Shown: positions 8,712 to 18,208 of the stretch, piece by piece
Position numbering within the stretch: position 1 is the first letter of the stretch
Layout of the letters: each line of letters begins with the position of its first letter
Assembly: GCA_004017535.1 (NCBI GenBank)
Contig: SAJS01000023.1
Coordinates: 27,985-91,984, forward strand
Direction: 5' to 3'
DNA: 64,000 nucleotides
From: Mesorhizobium sp.
GTDB taxonomy: Bacteria; Pseudomonadota; Alphaproteobacteria; Rhizobiales; Rhizobiaceae
Made by a program: the position numbers and the translations under genes
The notes under the pieces: model-generated
Seen by the model: only the letters and a program-made list of their open reading frames with translations
What the model was told of the DNA's origin: nothing
Database searches by the model: none

Positions 8712-8801
8712 TCATGCCGGCAATTGTTTGACGGTTAGCGGAGCGATCGCCATCATCTGCGCAACGATTCCTTAAAACCGATTCGCCAAGCTTGTCGCAA
8801 C

Positions 8802-10793
8802 GTGCAGTTGCGTGTTGGGGTGGATCGCATCGTGGCGTGGTTGAACTGGAAAGGGCTTCGTGCCGACAGGCACGCCGCGCAGGGTTTGCTGGCAATCGGC
8901 CTGGTTGCCACCGCTGTGTCGATCCTGCTGCCGCGTCTCGAATTCGGCGCCGACGCGCTGAGGCTCGGCCTGCAGATTTCCGTCGCCATCACGGCCGTGA
9001 CGCTGTTCTTGTCGGCCATGTTCATTCATCGCATCGTCGACGACCGCCGGCAGATCGCCGAGAGCGAGCAGCGCTTCCGCCGCGCCATGGAGGATTCGGC
9101 GATCGGCGTCGCCATTGTCGGGCTCGACGGGCGCATCGTTCAGGCCAATCCGGCCTTCGCCGACATGCTCGGCTATACCCAATCGGAAATCGAGGCGCTG
9201 ACTTTCCTCCAGATCACCCATCCCGACGACCTGCAGATCGGCCGCGAGACGATGATGAGCCTGAAGGAAGGCAAGATCCACTCCTTCCATTTCGAGAAGC
9301 GGTATCTGCACAAGGACGGTACTCCGGTCTGGGCGCAGCTCGCCGGCTCGGTCATCCTCGACGGGGACACCGGCAAGCCGCTGTATCTGGTGTCGCAGAT
9401 CGAGGACATCGACGCGCGCAAGCAAGCGGAGGCGCGCATCGCCGAGGCCGAGACCCGTTGGAACTTCGCGCTCACCAGCACCGGACAGGGAGTCTGGAGC
9501 CTCGATATGCGCAAGGGCGGCACAACCTATTCCGAAACCTGGGCGAAGATGCTGGGCTATGCCGCTGGCGAGCTCGACGGCGACCCGGACCGCTGGCTGA
9601 CCATGATCCATCCCGACGATCAGGCACGCGTCGCCGAGGCGGATCGCGCGCACCTTGCCGGCGAGACCCCCTTTTTCGAAGCCGAGTTCCGGATGCGGCA
9701 CAAGGACGGCCACTGGGTCTGGATCCTCGATCGTGGCAAGACGATCGAGCGCGACGCCGAGGGCCGGGTGATCCGCGCCATCGGCAGCCTGACCGATATC
9801 ACGCAGCGCAAGGAGGCCGAGACGCGGCTGATGGTTTCGGCGGCGATGCTGGCCGACGAGAAGGAGCGTCTGAGGGTCACGCTGCAATCGATCGGTGACG
9901 CGGTGATCTGCACCGATGCCGCCAACCGCATCACCTTCATGAACCCGATCGCGGAAAAGCTCACCGGCGTTGACGTTGGCGAAGCGCTTGGAAAGGTGCT
10001 CGGCCACGTCTATTGGGCGGTCGACGAGGAAAGCGGGCAGAGAATCGGCCTGACGCGTCCTTCGGCGAGCGAACGGCCCCGTTGCGACCAGAACACGCGC
10101 GCGGTTCTCGTGCGGCGCGACGATACGCGCTGCAGCATCCGCCAGGTGGTGTCGCCGATCATGAACGACCGCGAGCAGTTCTGCGGCCTGGTCATCGTCT
10201 TCCAGGACTTCACCGACGCGCGCGCCCTGCAGCGCCAACTGGCCTACGCCGCCGCCCATGACGCGCTGACCGGGCTTGCCAACCGTTCGAGCTTCATGCG
10301 CACCATGGAGGAACTGGTCGACCAGTGTCGCCTCAATGGCGGCGAGCACCAGTTCATGTTCGTCGATCTCGACCACTTCAAGGCCGTCAACGACACCGGC
10401 GGCCATGCCGCGGGCGATGCGCTGCTCAGGCGCGTGGCAGAAACCTTGCGCAATGTGCTTGGCCCGGAAGAGATCGTCGCGCGGCTCGGCGGCGACGAGT
10501 TCGCCGTCATCCTCACATCGGGCGGCGCGGCGCGCGGACCGGTCGCGGCGCGCTCGATCATCGACGCAATCCGCAACCTCAATTTCAGCTGGGACGGCCG
10601 CCCGCATTCGATCGGCGCCAGCATCGGGCTTGCGCCGATCCGCGCCGGTTGCGGCGAGGTGGACGAGATCATCGCCCGCGCCGATGCTGCCTGCTACGAT
10701 GCCAAGGCGGCAGGCCGCGGCTGCGTTTCCGAGGCCCACTATGAGGATATCAGAGACGACAGCGCGCCGGCTCCGCTCGCCGCTGCTTCCTGA
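8802..10793 (+). CDS. Membrane-anchored diguanylate cyclase with three PAS domains
   Basis: This protein is predicted to make cyclic di-GMP. Two membrane segments (about residues 26-43 and 56-76) are followed by three PAS/PAC sensor modules (about 88-210, 215-340 and 345-465) and a GGDEF domain (about 475-640). The catalytic motif ARLGGDEFAVIL near residue 565 is intact. The usual product-inhibition site RxxD nine residues before the motif is replaced by GPEE, so feedback inhibition is probably absent. There is no EAL domain. The start is uncertain: GTG codons at 8802, 8820 and 8832 are all possible. It stands alone and converges on hbdA. Confidence 0.88.
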   Translation: MQLRVGVDRIVAWLNWKGLRADRHAAQGLLAIGLVATAVSILLPRLEFGADALRLGLQISVAITAVTLFLSAMFIHRIVDDRRQIAESEQRFRRAMEDSAIGVAIVGLDGRIVQANPAFADMLGYTQSEIEALTFLQITHPDDLQIGRETMMSLKEGKIHSFHFEKRYLHKDGTPVWAQLAGSVILDGDTGKPLYLVSQIEDIDARKQAEARIAEAETRWNFALTSTGQGVWSLDMRKGGTTYSETWAKMLGYAAGELDGDPDRWLTMIHPDDQARVAEADRAHLAGETPFFEAEFRMRHKDGHWVWILDRGKTIERDAEGRVIRAIGSLTDITQRKEAETRLMVSAAMLADEKERLRVTLQSIGDAVICTDAANRITFMNPIAEKLTGVDVGEALGKVLGHVYWAVDEESGQRIGLTRPSASERPRCDQNTRAVLVRRDDTRCSIRQVVSPIMNDREQFCGLVIVFQDFTDARALQRQLAYAAAHDALTGLANRSSFMRTMEELVDQCRLNGGEHQFMFVDLDHFKAVNDTGGHAAGDALLRRVAETLRNVLGPEEIVARLGGDEFAVILTSGGAARGPVAARSIIDAIRNLNFSWDGRPHSIGASIGLAPIRAGCGEVDEIIARADAACYDAKAAGRGCVSEAHYEDIRDDSAPAPLAAAS

Positions 10794-10816
10794 TCGGAAG
10801 CCGTCTTATTCCGGAT

Positions 10817-11695
10817 TCAGCGCGTCGGCACCGGGTGATCGCCGCGATAGTCGTAGAAACCGCGCCCGGTCTTGCGGCCGAGCCAGCCGGCCTCGACATA
10901 TTTCACCAGCAACGGGCAGGGGCGGTATTTCGAGTCCGACAGGCCGTCATGCAGCACCTGCATGATCGATAGGCAGGTGTCGAGACCGATGAAGTCGGCG
11001 AGCTGCAGCGGGCCCATCGGATGGTTGGCGCCGAGCCGCATGGCTGTGTCGATGGCGTCGACCGTGCCGACGCCCTCATAGAGGGTGTAGATCGCCTCGT
11101 TGATCATCGGCAAAAGGATGCGGTTGACGATGAAGGCCGGGAAATCCTCCGAGACGGTGATCGTCTTGTCGAGATGCTTCACATAGGTCTTGGCCGCCTC
11201 GAAGGTCTGGTCCTCGGTGGCGATGCCGCGCACCAACTCGACCAGCTTCATCACCGGCACAGGATTCATGAAGTGGATGCCGATGAAGCGCTCGGGACGG
11301 TCCGTCTGGGCGGCAAGCCGAGTGATCGAGATCGATGACGTGTTGGTCGCCAGAATCGCTTCCGGATTGAGCTGCGGGCAAAGCTGCGCGTAGATCTTGC
11401 GCTTGACGGTCTCGTCCTCGGTTGCCGCTTCGATCACGAGGTCGGCGGCGGCAAGATCGGCCATGGCCGGGGCGGCGGAGATGCGCGCCATCGCTTCGTT
11501 GCGCGCCTTTTCCTCAAGCTTGCCGGAACCGACCTGGCGGGCCATGTTGCCGCTGATGGTGGCGATGCCCTTCTCGATCCGGTCGGCCGAGATGTCGTGG
11601 ATCAGGACCTTGTAGCCACCCAGCGCCGAGACATGGGCGATACCGCCACCCATCTGACCCGCGCCGACAATGCCGATCGTCTCGATCTTGCTCAT
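10817..11695 (-). CDS. hbdA: 3-hydroxybutyryl-CoA dehydrogenase
   Basis: This cytoplasmic enzyme oxidises 3-hydroxybutyryl-CoA to acetoacetyl-CoA with NAD(P). The Rossmann motif GIVGAGQMGGGIAH is at the N-terminus. The catalytic histidine-glutamate region is seen in RFIGIHFMNPVPVMKLVE, and the C-terminal helical domain has NHPMGPLQLADFIGLD. The length of 292 residues is typical of the short monofunctional form. It lies downstream of etfBA on the same strand, but terminator-like hairpins in the 200-base gap suggest separate transcription. The context fits fatty-acid or polyhydroxybutyrate metabolism. Confidence 0.92.
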   Translation of the reverse strand: MSKIETIGIVGAGQMGGGIAHVSALGGYKVLIHDISADRIEKGIATISGNMARQVGSGKLEEKARNEAMARISAAPAMADLAAADLVIEAATEDETVKRKIYAQLCPQLNPEAILATNTSSISITRLAAQTDRPERFIGIHFMNPVPVMKLVELVRGIATEDQTFEAAKTYVKHLDKTITVSEDFPAFIVNRILLPMINEAIYTLYEGVGTVDAIDTAMRLGANHPMGPLQLADFIGLDTCLSIMQVLHDGLSDSKYRPCPLLVKYVEAGWLGRKTGRGFYDYRGDHPVPTR

Positions 11696-11794
11696 GACCC
11701 CGATCCCGTCCGGAACGCCCGCACTTCCTTGAAGTACAAGGACGCTCCTGCTTGTTTGTTTCCCGCAATCCGGAGGCGAACCGCCGGATTGGCT

Positions 11795-11818
11795 GCGGGC
11801 CTTGATGGCCCGCTTTTT
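11795..11818 (+). terminator. Plus-strand intrinsic terminator inside a minus-strand gene row
   Basis: GCGGGCC (11795-11801) and GGCCCGC (11807-11813) form a 7-bp GC stem with a 5-base loop, followed directly by TTTTT on the plus strand. Both flanking genes are on the minus strand, so no annotated plus-strand transcript ends here. An imperfect hairpin (CCCGCAATCCGG with CCGGATTG...GCGGG) lies immediately upstream. Together they could be the 3' half of a small RNA. Confidence 0.5.
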
Positions 11819-11832
11819 GTGCAGTGCAAACT

Positions 11833-11864
11833 AAAAGGGCGGGGCGACTTCGTCTACCCCACCC
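11833..11864 (-). terminator. Terminator after etfA
   Basis: On the minus strand GGGTGGGG (11864-11857) pairs with CCCCGCCC (11844-11837), including one wobble pair. TTTTAGTTTG follows. It starts about 30 bases past the etfA stop, as expected for the end of the etfBA transcript. Confidence 0.65.
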
Positions 11865-11895
11865 TTCGGATTTTAATATGCCAGAACGGACGGCG

Positions 11896-12825
11896 TCAAA
11901 GCGCCTTTTGCAGCTCCGGCAAAATGACGAAGAGATCGCCGACAAGGCCGTAGTCGGCAACCTGGAAGATCGGGGCTTCCTCGTCCTTGTTGATGGCAAC
12001 GATCACCTTGGAGTCCTTCATGCCGGCCAGGTGCTGGATGGCGCCGGAGATGCCGACGGCAATGTAGAGGTCGGGCGCGACCACCTTGCCGGTCTGGCCG
12101 ACCTGCCAGTCGTTCGGGGCATAGCCGGCGTCGACTGCGGCGCGGGAGGCGCCAACCGCGGCGCCGAGCTTGTCGGCGACCGGCAGGATGACTTCCTGGA
12201 ACTTCTCCGAGGAGCCGAGCGCGCGGCCGCCCGAGATGATGATCTTGGCCGAGGTCAGCTCCGGACGGTCGTTCTCGGAAAGCTTGTTCTCAACGAAAGA
12301 CGACAGGCCGGGGTTGGCGGCGACGCCGACCGTCTCGACCGAGGCGGAACCACCTTCCGGCGCTGCCGCGAAGGAAGCGGTGCGCACCGTGATGACCTTC
12401 TTGGCGTCGGTCGACTGCACGGTCTGGATGGCGTTGCCGGCATAGATCGGCCGCTTGAAGGTGTCAGGCGAGACCACTTCGATGATTTCCGAAACCTGGG
12501 CGACGTCGAGCAGGGCGGCGACGCGAGGCGCGATGTTCTTGCCGGCGGAGGTCGCCGGCGCGACGATCGTGTCGTAACCGCCCGCAAGCGACACGACGAG
12601 AGCCGCAGTCGGCTCGGCGAGGCGTTCCGAAAGCTCGTCCGCTTCGGCCAGCAGCACTTTCCGAACACCTTTCAGCTTGGCCGCGGCGTCGGCCGCGCCC
12701 TTGGCGCCCTTGCCGGCCACCAGCACGTCGACTTCCGCGCCGATCTGGAGCGCCGCCGACAGAGCCTTGGCGGTCTGATCGGAAAGGGTTGCGTTGTCAT
12801 GTTCGGCGATGAGGAGAATTGCCAT
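11896..12825 (-). CDS. etfA: Electron transfer flavoprotein alpha subunit
   Basis: This is the alpha subunit of the flavoprotein that carries electrons from acyl-CoA and other dehydrogenases to the quinone pool. It has 309 residues. The C-terminal FAD-binding region is recognisable from [48 protein letters not shown] and [15 protein letters not shown] good AAAGGA site precedes the ATG. It lies 23 bases after etfB. The adjacent hbdA suggests a role in beta-oxidation rather than the nitrogen-fixation-specific FixAB branch. Confidence 0.94.
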   Translation of the reverse strand: MAILLIAEHDNATLSDQTAKALSAALQIGAEVDVLVAGKGAKGAADAAAKLKGVRKVLLAEADELSERLAEPTAALVVSLAGGYDTIVAPATSAGKNIAPRVAALLDVAQVSEIIEVVSPDTFKRPIYAGNAIQTVQSTDAKKVITVRTASFAAAPEGGSASVETVGVAANPGLSSFVENKLSENDRPELTSAKIIISGGRALGSSEKFQEVILPVADKLGAAVGASRAAVDAGYAPNDWQVGQTGKVVAPDLYIAVGISGAIQHLAGMKDSKVIVAINKDEEAPIFQVADYGLVGDLFVILPELQKAL

Positions 12826-12848
12826 TGTCTTTGTCCTTTCCCGATCGC

Positions 12849-13598
12849 TTAGAGCACGCCGGCTTCGTTCTTGAGTTTCTCGACGAGCTCGGCCACGCTC
12901 TTCACCTTGACGCCCGCCTTGCGGCCGCCCGGCTCCTCTGTCTTGATCACCTTGAGGCGCGGCTTGACGTCGGCGCCGAAGTCGGCCGGGCTCTTCTCGT
13001 CGAGCGGCTTCTTCTTGGCCTTCATGATATTGGGCAGCGAGGCGTAGCGCGGCTGGTTCAGGCGAAGGTCGGCGGTGACGATCGCCGGCATCTTCAGCTC
13101 GACCGTCTGAAGGCCGCCGTCGACCTCGCGCGTCACCTTGGCCTTGTCGCCGGCGAGCTCGATCTTGGAGGCGAAGGTGCCCTGCGACCAGCCGAGAAGC
13201 GCGGCCAGCATCTGGCCGGTCTGGTTGGAATCGTCGTCGATCGCCTGCTTGCCGAGAATGACGAGGCCGGGCTTCTCGGCCTCGACCACGCCCTTCAGCA
13301 CCTTGGCGACGCCGAGCGGCTCGGTCTGCTCGTCGGTCTTGACCAGGATGGCGCGGTCGGCGCCCATGGCGAGCGCGGTGCGCAGCGTCTCCTGCGCCTG
13401 CTGCGGACCGACCGACACGACGATGATCTCTTCCGCCTTGCCGGCTTCCTTGATGCGGATCGCTTCCTCGACCGCGATCTCGTCGAACGGGTTCATCGCC
13501 ATCTTGACGTTGGCGAGCTCAACGCCCAGTCCGTCGGCTTTCACCCGGACCTTGACGTTGGCATCCACAACCCGCTTCACGGGCACAAGGATCTTCAT
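12849..13598 (-). CDS. etfB: Electron transfer flavoprotein beta subunit
   Basis: This beta subunit partners EtfA. At 249 residues its length is normal. The start [20 protein letters not shown], the [17 protein letters not shown] segment and the AMP-binding stretch [20 protein letters not shown] are diagnostic. A GAGAGG ribosome site precedes the ATG. It is the first gene of the etfBA pair. Confidence 0.94.
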   Translation of the reverse strand: MKILVPVKRVVDANVKVRVKADGLGVELANVKMAMNPFDEIAVEEAIRIKEAGKAEEIIVVSVGPQQAQETLRTALAMGADRAILVKTDEQTEPLGVAKVLKGVVEAEKPGLVILGKQAIDDDSNQTGQMLAALLGWSQGTFASKIELAGDKAKVTREVDGGLQTVELKMPAIVTADLRLNQPRYASLPNIMKAKKKPLDEKSPADFGADVKPRLKVIKTEEPGGRKAGVKVKSVAELVEKLKNEAGVL

Positions 13599-13760
13599 TT
13601 TCCTGTCACCTCTCCTGAGATAGTCGGGGCGCTATAGCAGCGTACGCCCTGTCAGAGTTGTCGAAAGCCGACATTACGGGCGGAATATCCGCCCAGCGGT
13701 GCCGTTTCCGTAGTGGCGGCAAATCCGCGCGTCAATATCCCACGACGCACCCAAATCGGT

Positions 13761-14564
13761 TCAGTCGCGAGGCGTCGCTGCTCTACGGCCCCATTGCGAC
13801 CCCGGCTGCGCCGAGTCGCTGCCCGCCGGCTCGACAGGGACGGGCGGCTGCTGGATGTTCGGCGTCGGGTCAGGCTCGCCGTCGGCGCCGGCCAGCAGCG
13901 GCACGCCGCGGCTGCGCAGCACCAGCACCAGCACGAATCCGGCGATGATGCCGCCGATATGGCAGGCCCAGGAAATCCGGTCCTCGCCGCCGGCAGCGAA
14001 CATCACGATCTGGAACAGGATCCAGAGGATCAGCGGGATGAAGGCCGGAATGCGCAAGGGGATGCGGGCAAAGGCCAGCACCCAGACTTTCACGCGAGGG
14101 TAGAGAATCAGATAGGCGGTGACGACGCCGGCAATGGCGCCGGACGCGCCGATCAGCGGCACCTGCGAATCCCAGGCCACCAGCCCCTGGAAGAAAGCGC
14201 CGGCGACGGCGCAGGCGAGGTAGAAGATCAGATAGCGGATGTGGCCGAGCGCATCTTCGACATTGTCGCCGAACACCCACAGGAACAGCATGTTGCCGCC
14301 GATGTGGAAAATGTCGGCGTGCAGGAAGGAATAGGTGAGATAGCTGAGGCTTTCGGGAATGACGACGAATTCTGGCGACAGCTCGACCTTGTCGTGGACC
14401 ACCGAAGGGATAAAGCCGAGACCGAGAACCGCGGCATTGGTGAAGTTCTCACCGCCAAGCGTGGTCGCCAGATAGACCAGCGCATTCACCACGATCAGCC
14501 CGATCGTCACATATTGCAGGCGGATGTGGCGCAGCCTGTTGGTGTCGTAAAGCGGGATGAACAT
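13761..14564 (-). CDS. Rhomboid-family intramembrane serine protease
   Basis: This multi-span membrane protein of 267 residues belongs to the rhomboid family, which cuts transmembrane substrates within the bilayer. The nucleophile motif GASGAIAGVVTAYL (Ser in GxSG) and the histidine in WACHIGGIIAGF are present, as is the HIGGNMLFLWVFGDNVED segment. The C-terminus is a proline-rich tail after the last membrane segment. GGAGGG lies just before the ATG. It is followed 21 bases upstream in the row by the adenosyltransferase gene, so they are likely one operon. Confidence 0.88.
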   Translation of the reverse strand: MFIPLYDTNRLRHIRLQYVTIGLIVVNALVYLATTLGGENFTNAAVLGLGFIPSVVHDKVELSPEFVVIPESLSYLTYSFLHADIFHIGGNMLFLWVFGDNVEDALGHIRYLIFYLACAVAGAFFQGLVAWDSQVPLIGASGAIAGVVTAYLILYPRVKVWVLAFARIPLRIPAFIPLILWILFQIVMFAAGGEDRISWACHIGGIIAGFVLVLVLRSRGVPLLAGADGEPDPTPNIQQPPVPVEPAGSDSAQPGSQWGRRAATPRD

Positions 14565-14585
14565 CGGACCCTCCCGCCTCTGGAT

Positions 14586-15167
14586 TCAGCGGTTCTTGCC
14601 GGGAACCCATAGCACGTCGGCCTTTCCATTGTCATTGACCGCACGGGCTGCGACGAACAGGAAATCCGACACGCGGTTGATGTATTTGAGCGCCTCGCGG
14701 TTGACATGCTCGGCCGGATCCTGGGCCAGCGCCACCATCTGGCGCTCGGCCCGGCGCGCCACGGTGCGGGCCAGATGGAGCGCGGCCGCGGCCGGCGTGC
14801 CGCCGTTCAGCACGAAGGATTTCAGCGGCTGCAGGTCCTTGTTGAGGAGGTCGATGTCCTGCTCGACGCGGCCGGTCTGGGCGGCGACGATACGCAGCGG
14901 CTCATAGTCCAGGGGCTTGCCGTCATCGGGCACGGCGAGGTCGGCTCCCAAGTCGAACAGATCATTCTGGATGCGCGACAGCATCGCGTCGATCAAGGGG
15001 TGTTGGCCGGCGGTATGGATGCGGGCCATGCCGATGCAGGCATTGGCCTCGTCGACGGTGCCGTAGGCGTCGACGCGCAGGTCGGATTTCAGCCGCCGCT
15101 CGCCGGTGCCGAGCCCGGTGGTGCCGTCATCGCCGGTACGGGTGTAGATCTTGTTGAGCTTGACCAT
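14586..15167 (-). CDS. Cob(I)yrinic acid a,c-diamide adenosyltransferase, PduO type
   Basis: This enzyme attaches the adenosyl group of ATP to cob(I)alamin to make coenzyme B12. It has 193 residues and the PduO-type ATP-binding start KIYTRTGDDGTTGLGTGERRLKSD. The helical-bundle signature TARRAERQMVALAQ...NREALKYINRVSDFLFVAAR is present. It lies between the HIG1 protein and the rhomboid gene on the same strand. In rhizobia it would supply mutases such as methylmalonyl-CoA mutase. Confidence 0.9.
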   Translation of the reverse strand: MVKLNKIYTRTGDDGTTGLGTGERRLKSDLRVDAYGTVDEANACIGMARIHTAGQHPLIDAMLSRIQNDLFDLGADLAVPDDGKPLDYEPLRIVAAQTGRVEQDIDLLNKDLQPLKSFVLNGGTPAAAALHLARTVARRAERQMVALAQDPAEHVNREALKYINRVSDFLFVAARAVNDNGKADVLWVPGKNR

Positions 15168-15185
15168 AACGTCCCCAAAAGACCC

Positions 15186-15377
15186 CTATTTGCGCGTGAA
15201 ATAGACCACCAGCAACAGCAGCGCCAGGGCCACGGCCTGCAGCATGACGCGGGCCTGCATCAGCTTGTTCGATGTGACGCCGGAGCCGCCGCGCATCATG
15301 TTGATGAGGCCGCGGACCAGCACGATCAGCACGGCCGCCATCGCGATGACGGCGAGAATCTTCAAGATGATGACCAT
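15186..15377 (-). CDS. HIG1-domain small twin-transmembrane protein
   Basis: This is a 63-residue inner-membrane protein with two membrane helices (about residues 3-27 and 42-60) joined by the loop MMRGGSGVTSNKLMQARVM. The loop and helix pattern match the hypoxia-induced HIG1 domain, whose mitochondrial members associate with respiratory complexes. Its function in bacteria is not settled. It heads the row HIG1, adenosyltransferase, rhomboid with short gaps. Confidence 0.78.
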   Translation of the reverse strand: MVIILKILAVIAMAAVLIVLVRGLINMMRGGSGVTSNKLMQARVMLQAVALALLLLVVYFTRK

Positions 15378-15402
15378 CTGGATGGCTCCGGTTCAGTTTC
15401 GG

Positions 15403-16269
15403 TCAGGCGCGCCTGGCGAGCACGCGGTAGAGCAGGGACGCCGGCAGGATGCGTTTGAGCACCGCGCCGATCCTGGCTGGCACGGTTACCACATAGTGGG
15501 GGCGCGGGCGCTGTGACAGAAGCGCGTGGCGGAGCGCCTTGTGCACGATCTCCGGCCCGGGCTTCAGTTTCGACACGCTGCCGCCGGCCTGCAGCCGGGC
15601 GAGCTGCGCCTGATAATCGGCGCGGTGGACGGAATTCTCGACGTCGATGTTCTTCAAAAACCAAGGCAGGCCATTGCTGGCGATTTTCGACGTCACCGGT
15701 CCCGGTTCGATGAGGGAAAGGTGAATGCCGCTGCCTTCGAGCTCCTGGCGCATGCACAGCATCAGGCCTTCGATGGCGTGCTTGGATGCCGAATAGGCGC
15801 CGCGGAAGCGGACAGGTGCCAGTCCGAGGATCGAGGAGCAATGGACAAGGCGGCCGTGCCCCTGGCGGCGCATGACCGGCATGACGCGCCGGGTGAGATC
15901 GTGCCAGCCGAAGAAATTGGCCTCGAACTGCTCGCGAAGTGCTGCGACCGGCAGGTCCTCTACGGCGCCGGGCTGAGCGTAGGCGCCGTTGTTGAACAGC
16001 GCGTCAAGCGTGCCGCCGGTGCGTTCAAGCACCGCCTCGACCAGCGCGGCGATGGATTCCGGCTCACGATAATCGAGATAGAAGGCCTCCAGGCCGTCGG
16101 CCTCGAGCACTGCGATGTCGGCCGGCTTGCGCGCCGTGGCGAAGACCCGCCAGCCCTCCGCCTTCAGCGCCCGCGCGCAATAGGCGCCGATGCCGGAGGA
16201 GGCCCCGGTGACGAGCACGGTGCGCAATTCTTTCGCGACGGTGGACGTTGTCTGACCTGGGGTTGCCAT
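15403..16269 (-). CDS. Short-chain dehydrogenase/reductase family oxidoreductase
   Basis: This is an NAD(P)-dependent SDR. It has the cofactor motif TGASSGIG, an NNGAYAQPG variant of the usual NNAG loop, a serine in VHCSSILGL, and the catalytic pair in YSASKH. About 288 residues from ATG 16269; a TTG three codons upstream is also possible. The substrate is unknown. The C-terminal tail PARIGAVLKRILPASLLYRVL is basic and partly hydrophobic, as in SDRs that touch membranes. It is divergent from the yihY-like gene, with about 60 bases between them. Confidence 0.82.
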   Translation of the reverse strand: MATPGQTTSTVAKELRTVLVTGASSGIGAYCARALKAEGWRVFATARKPADIAVLEADGLEAFYLDYREPESIAALVEAVLERTGGTLDALFNNGAYAQPGAVEDLPVAALREQFEANFFGWHDLTRRVMPVMRRQGHGRLVHCSSILGLAPVRFRGAYSASKHAIEGLMLCMRQELEGSGIHLSLIEPGPVTSKIASNGLPWFLKNIDVENSVHRADYQAQLARLQAGGSVSKLKPGPEIVHKALRHALLSQRPRPHYVVTVPARIGAVLKRILPASLLYRVLARRA

Positions 16270-16327
16270 TTGCCGCAATCACTTCCCATATTCGCGGCGT
16301 CGACACAATCGAGCGGAGCGCGGGTCC

Positions 16328-17179
16328 TTGCTCAGGAATATCGTCGCCGTCAAGCGCGTGCTCTACGATGCGATCGGCCATTTCACCAATGACGACGGGT
16401 GGGCGATGGCCAGCCATCTCGCCATCACCTCGCTCATGGCGCTGTTTCCGTTCCTGATCTTCGCCACGACACTGGCCAGCTTCCTCGGCGCGCAGGCGTT
16501 CGCGGACACGGCGGTGCATCTCGTCTTCGACACCTGGCCGGAGCAGATCGCCAAGCCGATCGCGCGCGAGGTGCAGAACGTTCTCACCGTCAGGCGGACC
16601 GACCTTTTGACGTACGGCGTCGTGCTTGCCGCCTATTTCGCATCGAACGGCATCGAGGCGCTGCGCACCTCGCTCAACCGGGCCTATCGTGTCACCGAAA
16701 CGCGCGGCATCATCCACCGCAGGGTGCAGAGCATCATTTTCGTGCTGATCGCCACGGCCTGCTTCCTGGCCGTCAGCGTGCTTCTGGTGTTTGCCCCTCT
16801 GCTGGCAAGGCTGGCGGAGGCGCATCTCGAATGGATCAAGCCCTATATGGGCACCATCACGCTGTGGCGTTACGTCGTCGCCTCCACCGTCATCGTCATC
16901 GGGCTGTTCTCGGTGCATATCTGGCTGCCGGCCGGCAAGCGCCGCTTCGTCTCGATCATACCGGGTATCGTCTTCACGCTGATCGCCTGGCTCGCCGGCT
17001 CGACCATCTTCGCCTCCTATCTCGACCATTTCTCGTCCTACGTGACGACCTATGCGGGGCTCGCCTCGATCATGATCGCGGTGGTTTTCCTCTACATCAT
17101 CTCGGCGATCTTCATCCTCGGCGGCGAGCTCAACGCCGCGATCAGCCGTTACCTGGAGGCGCGTGCGCGCGTCGGGTGA
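16328..17179 (+). CDS. YihY/BrkB-family inner-membrane protein
   Basis: This integral-membrane protein of about 283 residues has six predicted membrane segments. The N-terminal GWAMASHLAITSLMALFPFLIF and the late TYAGLASIMIAVVFLYIISAIFILGGELNAAI are the characteristic YihY/UPF0761 signatures. The molecular role is unknown. The only start before the conserved region is TTG at 16328 (a GTG at 16358 would be very short). Its last 31 bases overlap the 3' end of the convergent EamA gene. Confidence 0.8.
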   Translation: MLRNIVAVKRVLYDAIGHFTNDDGWAMASHLAITSLMALFPFLIFATTLASFLGAQAFADTAVHLVFDTWPEQIAKPIAREVQNVLTVRRTDLLTYGVVLAAYFASNGIEALRTSLNRAYRVTETRGIIHRRVQSIIFVLIATACFLAVSVLLVFAPLLARLAEAHLEWIKPYMGTITLWRYVVASTVIVIGLFSVHIWLPAGKRRFVSIIPGIVFTLIAWLAGSTIFASYLDHFSSYVTTYAGLASIMIAVVFLYIISAIFILGGELNAAISRYLEARARVG

Positions 17180-18051
17180 GATGTGTTGGATCTGGTGGTC
17201 GCGAGGGCTACGCCAAGGGTGGCAATCGCCATGCCGGCGATCTGCAGCAGGTTGAGCTGCTCGTCGAAAAGCATCCAGGCGATGACCGCGGTCACGGCGG
17301 GCACGAGGTAGAACAGCGAAGCGACCTTCGACATCTCGCCGTCCCTGATCATCACCATCAACAGGAAGATGGCGCCGACCGACAGCACCAGGACCAGCCA
17401 GGCCATGGCAAAGATCAGCTCGCCGTTGACGGTGATGGCGCGTGTCTCGAAGGCGAGCGAGCCCAGGATCATCACGATGGAGCCGCCGACATACTGCCAC
17501 ATCGTCGCCGACACCAGGTCGCCGCCGGAAGCATAGCGTTTCTGCCAGATGGTGCCGGCGCTCATGCCGAGCACCGAGACGAGCGAGGCGATTAATGTTG
17601 CCGCGGTCACGCCGCCGCCGACCGCTCCGAGCTTCGGCCACAGCACAATGACGACGCCCACAAGCCCGACAGCGAGCCCGGCCCAATGGCGGGGCAGGAT
17701 CGCCTCGCCGAGGAATCTGCCGGCGAGCACGGCGGTGATCAGCGGCTGCAGGCCGACGATCAATGCCGAAAACCCTGCCGGCATGCCCCGGTGGATCGCC
17801 CAGAAGACAGCGCCGAGATAAACGCCGTGCATGAGGACGCCGGCCATCGTCGCATGCAACGCCTCGTCGCGCGTCGCCTTGCGCGAGCCAAGCAGCACGG
17901 CGAGGCCGGCAAACAGGATCGCCGCTATCACGAAGCGGATGGCAAGGAAGGTAAAGGGCTCGGCCCAGGGCATGGCGTAGCGCGCGCCGATGAAGCCTGT
18001 GGCCCACAGAACGACGAAGGAGGCGGGAATGAACCGCTTGATGCTCTGCAT
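17149..18051 (-). CDS. EamA/DMT-superfamily transporter
   Basis: This is a ten-segment drug/metabolite transporter-type exporter with two EamA repeats. The start MQSIKRFIPASFVVLWATGFIGARYAM is typical of the family. About 300 residues from ATG 18051; an ATG at 18090 would add 13 residues. The substrate cannot be deduced. It is divergent from the small membrane protein at 18209. Confidence 0.82.
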   Translation of the reverse strand: MQSIKRFIPASFVVLWATGFIGARYAMPWAEPFTFLAIRFVIAAILFAGLAVLLGSRKATRDEALHATMAGVLMHGVYLGAVFWAIHRGMPAGFSALIVGLQPLITAVLAGRFLGEAILPRHWAGLAVGLVGVVIVLWPKLGAVGGGVTAATLIASLVSVLGMSAGTIWQKRYASGGDLVSATMWQYVGGSIVMILGSLAFETRAITVNGELIFAMAWLVLVLSVGAIFLLMVMIRDGEMSKVASLFYLVPAVTAVIAWMLFDEQLNLLQIAGMAIATLGVALATTRSNTSHPTRARASR

Positions 18052-18208
18052 GGGTGGGAAGCTGCCGGGGTGAACGGTTGATGACGGCATTTGCTCTAAT
18101 GCCGTTCAATCCGGCAAGCAAAACGAAACGGTTGATCCATAAGCTAAGTCGAATTCAACAAACCGTGCCAACAGGGGGCATGGCGCATGGCCGCGCCATG
18201 GGTGAGGC

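Noticed and set aside
8772-10739. 655-codon minus-strand frame opposite the diguanylate cyclase
   Set aside because: It is antisense to clear PAS and GGDEF motifs and has no domain of its own.
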